Shown one piece after another: positions 4,755 to 5,516 of a stretch of 5,516 bases of DNA. The position numbers were made by a program, and so were the translations under genes. The stretch is from JAWVZY01 sp033721955 (GTDB taxonomy: Bacteria > Patescibacteriota > Minisyncoccia > Spechtbacterales > 2-12-FULL-38-22). The notes beneath the pieces were generated by a model, which ran no database searches, was not told where the DNA came from, and saw only the letters and a list, made by a program, of their open reading frames with translations. The stretch is taken from contig JAWVZY010000045.1 of the NCBI GenBank assembly GCA_033721955.1, positions 1 to 5,516 on the forward strand, given 5' to 3'. The number at the start of each line of letters is the position of its first letter. The stretch's first letter is position 1.

Positions 4755-5516
4755 ATGCGCAGCAATATGTTAAAAGCGTCCTCTTCTCTTGTAGGCACCA
4801 TTATTGGTGCCGGTCTTTTTGGTGTTCCATATGTCATGGTTCAGGCCGGTTTTTTGGCGGGCTCAATTTTGTTTTTAGCTCTTACTGCCATAATGCTGGT
4901 GTTACATCTTATGTATGCTGAAGTGGTGGATCGCAGCGGAGTAAGGCATCGCCTTACCGGTTATATGGATATGTATTTTGGAAAGCGCGCTAAAGATGTC
5001 ACAACAATTTCTGTAGTGCTTGCCATATATGGAAGCTTGATCGTTTATATATTGCTTGCGAATGAATTTTTAACTAATATTTTTGGCGAGATATTATCCG
5101 GGGAAATATATTGGGGTCTAATATTTTGGGCAATTTTAAGTATAGGAATAATTAAGGGAATTAAAACAATATCTAATGCAGAAACACTGTTATTGGGTTT
5201 TTTAGGCCTCGTTTTATTGCTTATAGGAATTAGAGGCCTGCCTGTTGTTGAATTTTCTAATTTTAATTCCATAAATTTAAAAAATATACTTTTACCCTAC
5301 GGGGTTATTTTATTTGCTCTTGGAGGTTTTCAGGCGATACCTGAAATGCGCTTTATCATAGGTAAGGATGGTAAAACCTTTAAGCGCTCGGTTATAGTGG
5401 GTGTTTTATTCTCGGCATTGGCTACAATACTATTTGCCTTTATTGTGGTTGGAGTTAGCGGTGAGACAACTAGCCCCGAGGCTATAAGTGGTTTGGAGCA
5501 GTTTTTGGGAGAAGAA
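4755..5516 (+). CDS. Amino-acid-permease-like membrane transporter (3' end outside window)
   Basis: The frame is open to the window edge, giving 254 residues of the N-terminal part. The start is M-R-S-N-M-L-K-A-S-S followed by S-L-V-G-T-I-I-G-A-G-L-F-G-V-P-Y (11-26). This is the unwound first-helix signature (G-x-x-I-G-A-G) of APC-superfamily carriers. It most resembles the aromatic or hydroxy amino-acid permease branch. About seven membrane segments are visible: near 10-28, 31-53, 83-105, 117-134, 142-160, 177-192 and 211-234. The G-G-F-Q-A-I-P-E block (190-197) is typical of helix 6 in this group. Uptake of an amino acid by cation symport is the likely role; the substrate cannot be read. 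The 12-base gap after the SLOG gene suggests co-transcription. No SD is visible. A TAAAAT (4740-4745) overlapping the previous stop is a weak -10 candidate. An ATG at 4767 is an alternative start. Confidence 0.85.
   Translation, partial: MRSNMLKASSSLVGTIIGAGLFGVPYVMVQAGFLAGSILFLALTAIMLVLHLMYAEVVDRSGVRHRLTGYMDMYFGKRAKDVTTISVVLAIYGSLIVYILLANEFLTNIFGEILSGEIYWGLIFWAILSIGIIKGIKTISNAETLLLGFLGLVLLLIGIRGLPVVEFSNFNSINLKNILLPYGVILFALGGFQAIPEMRFIIGKDGKTFKRSVIVGVLFSALATILFAFIVVGVSGETTSPEAISGLEQFLGEE

Noticed and set aside
1935..5272. Minus-strand frames within the kinase, RNase, SLOG and transporter genes (1935-2258, 2785-3018, 3324-3530, 4397-4837, 5045-5272)
   Set aside because: Each lies wholly or mostly opposite a gene with recognisable motifs and has no independent signal.

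Overview
The window looks like chromosomal DNA from a small-genome bacterium, most likely a Candidate Phyla Radiation (Patescibacteria, Parcubacteria-like) lineage. This is an inference. It rests on compact layout, AT-rich genes using many ATA, TTA and AAA codons, several starts without a Shine-Dalgarno (SD) sequence, and the look of the protein families. Every complete gene reads cleanly in the standard bacterial code. No rRNA, tRNA, CRISPR array, transposase or phage gene was seen.

Layout from left to right. The 3' end of a plus-strand gene (2-364) encodes the C-terminal part of a probable TIM-barrel, glycoside-hydrolase-like protein. It converges on a minus-strand operon of three small uncharacterised proteins, with a hairpin (406-449) between them. 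The operon reads right to left: 67 aa (1233-1030), 48 aa (985-839) and 126 aa (836-456). All three have good SD sites. The promoter is near-consensus, and a perfect 28-base palindrome centred on the first gene's stop codon sits inside the operon. This operon is the least explained part of the window. The 48-aa gene is easily missed because it is so short.

The operon promoter is back-to-back with the promoter of a plus-strand BadF/BadG-type sugar kinase (1327-2253), and their -35 elements overlap. The kinase ends at a strong bidirectional terminator (2277-2305). A minus-strand gene for a one-pass membrane protein with a cytoplasmic winged-helix domain (2642-2322) converges on the same terminator. 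A perfect 10+10 inverted repeat (2651-2675) lies between this regulator-like gene and a divergent plus-strand gene for a beta-CASP metallo-beta-lactamase ribonuclease (2713-4098). That gene is followed by a LOG/SLOG-type Rossmann protein (4131-4742), with a near-consensus extended -10 only six bases before its ATG. Last comes the first 254 codons of an amino-acid-permease-like transporter (4755 to the window end).

The plus-strand genes look like general metabolism: sugar-kinase salvage, RNA processing, a nucleotide-binding or nucleotide-processing protein, and amino-acid uptake. They do not form one clear pathway. The most interesting points are the small-protein operon, the membrane-tethered winged-helix protein beside a palindrome, and the split between SD-led and apparently leaderless genes.
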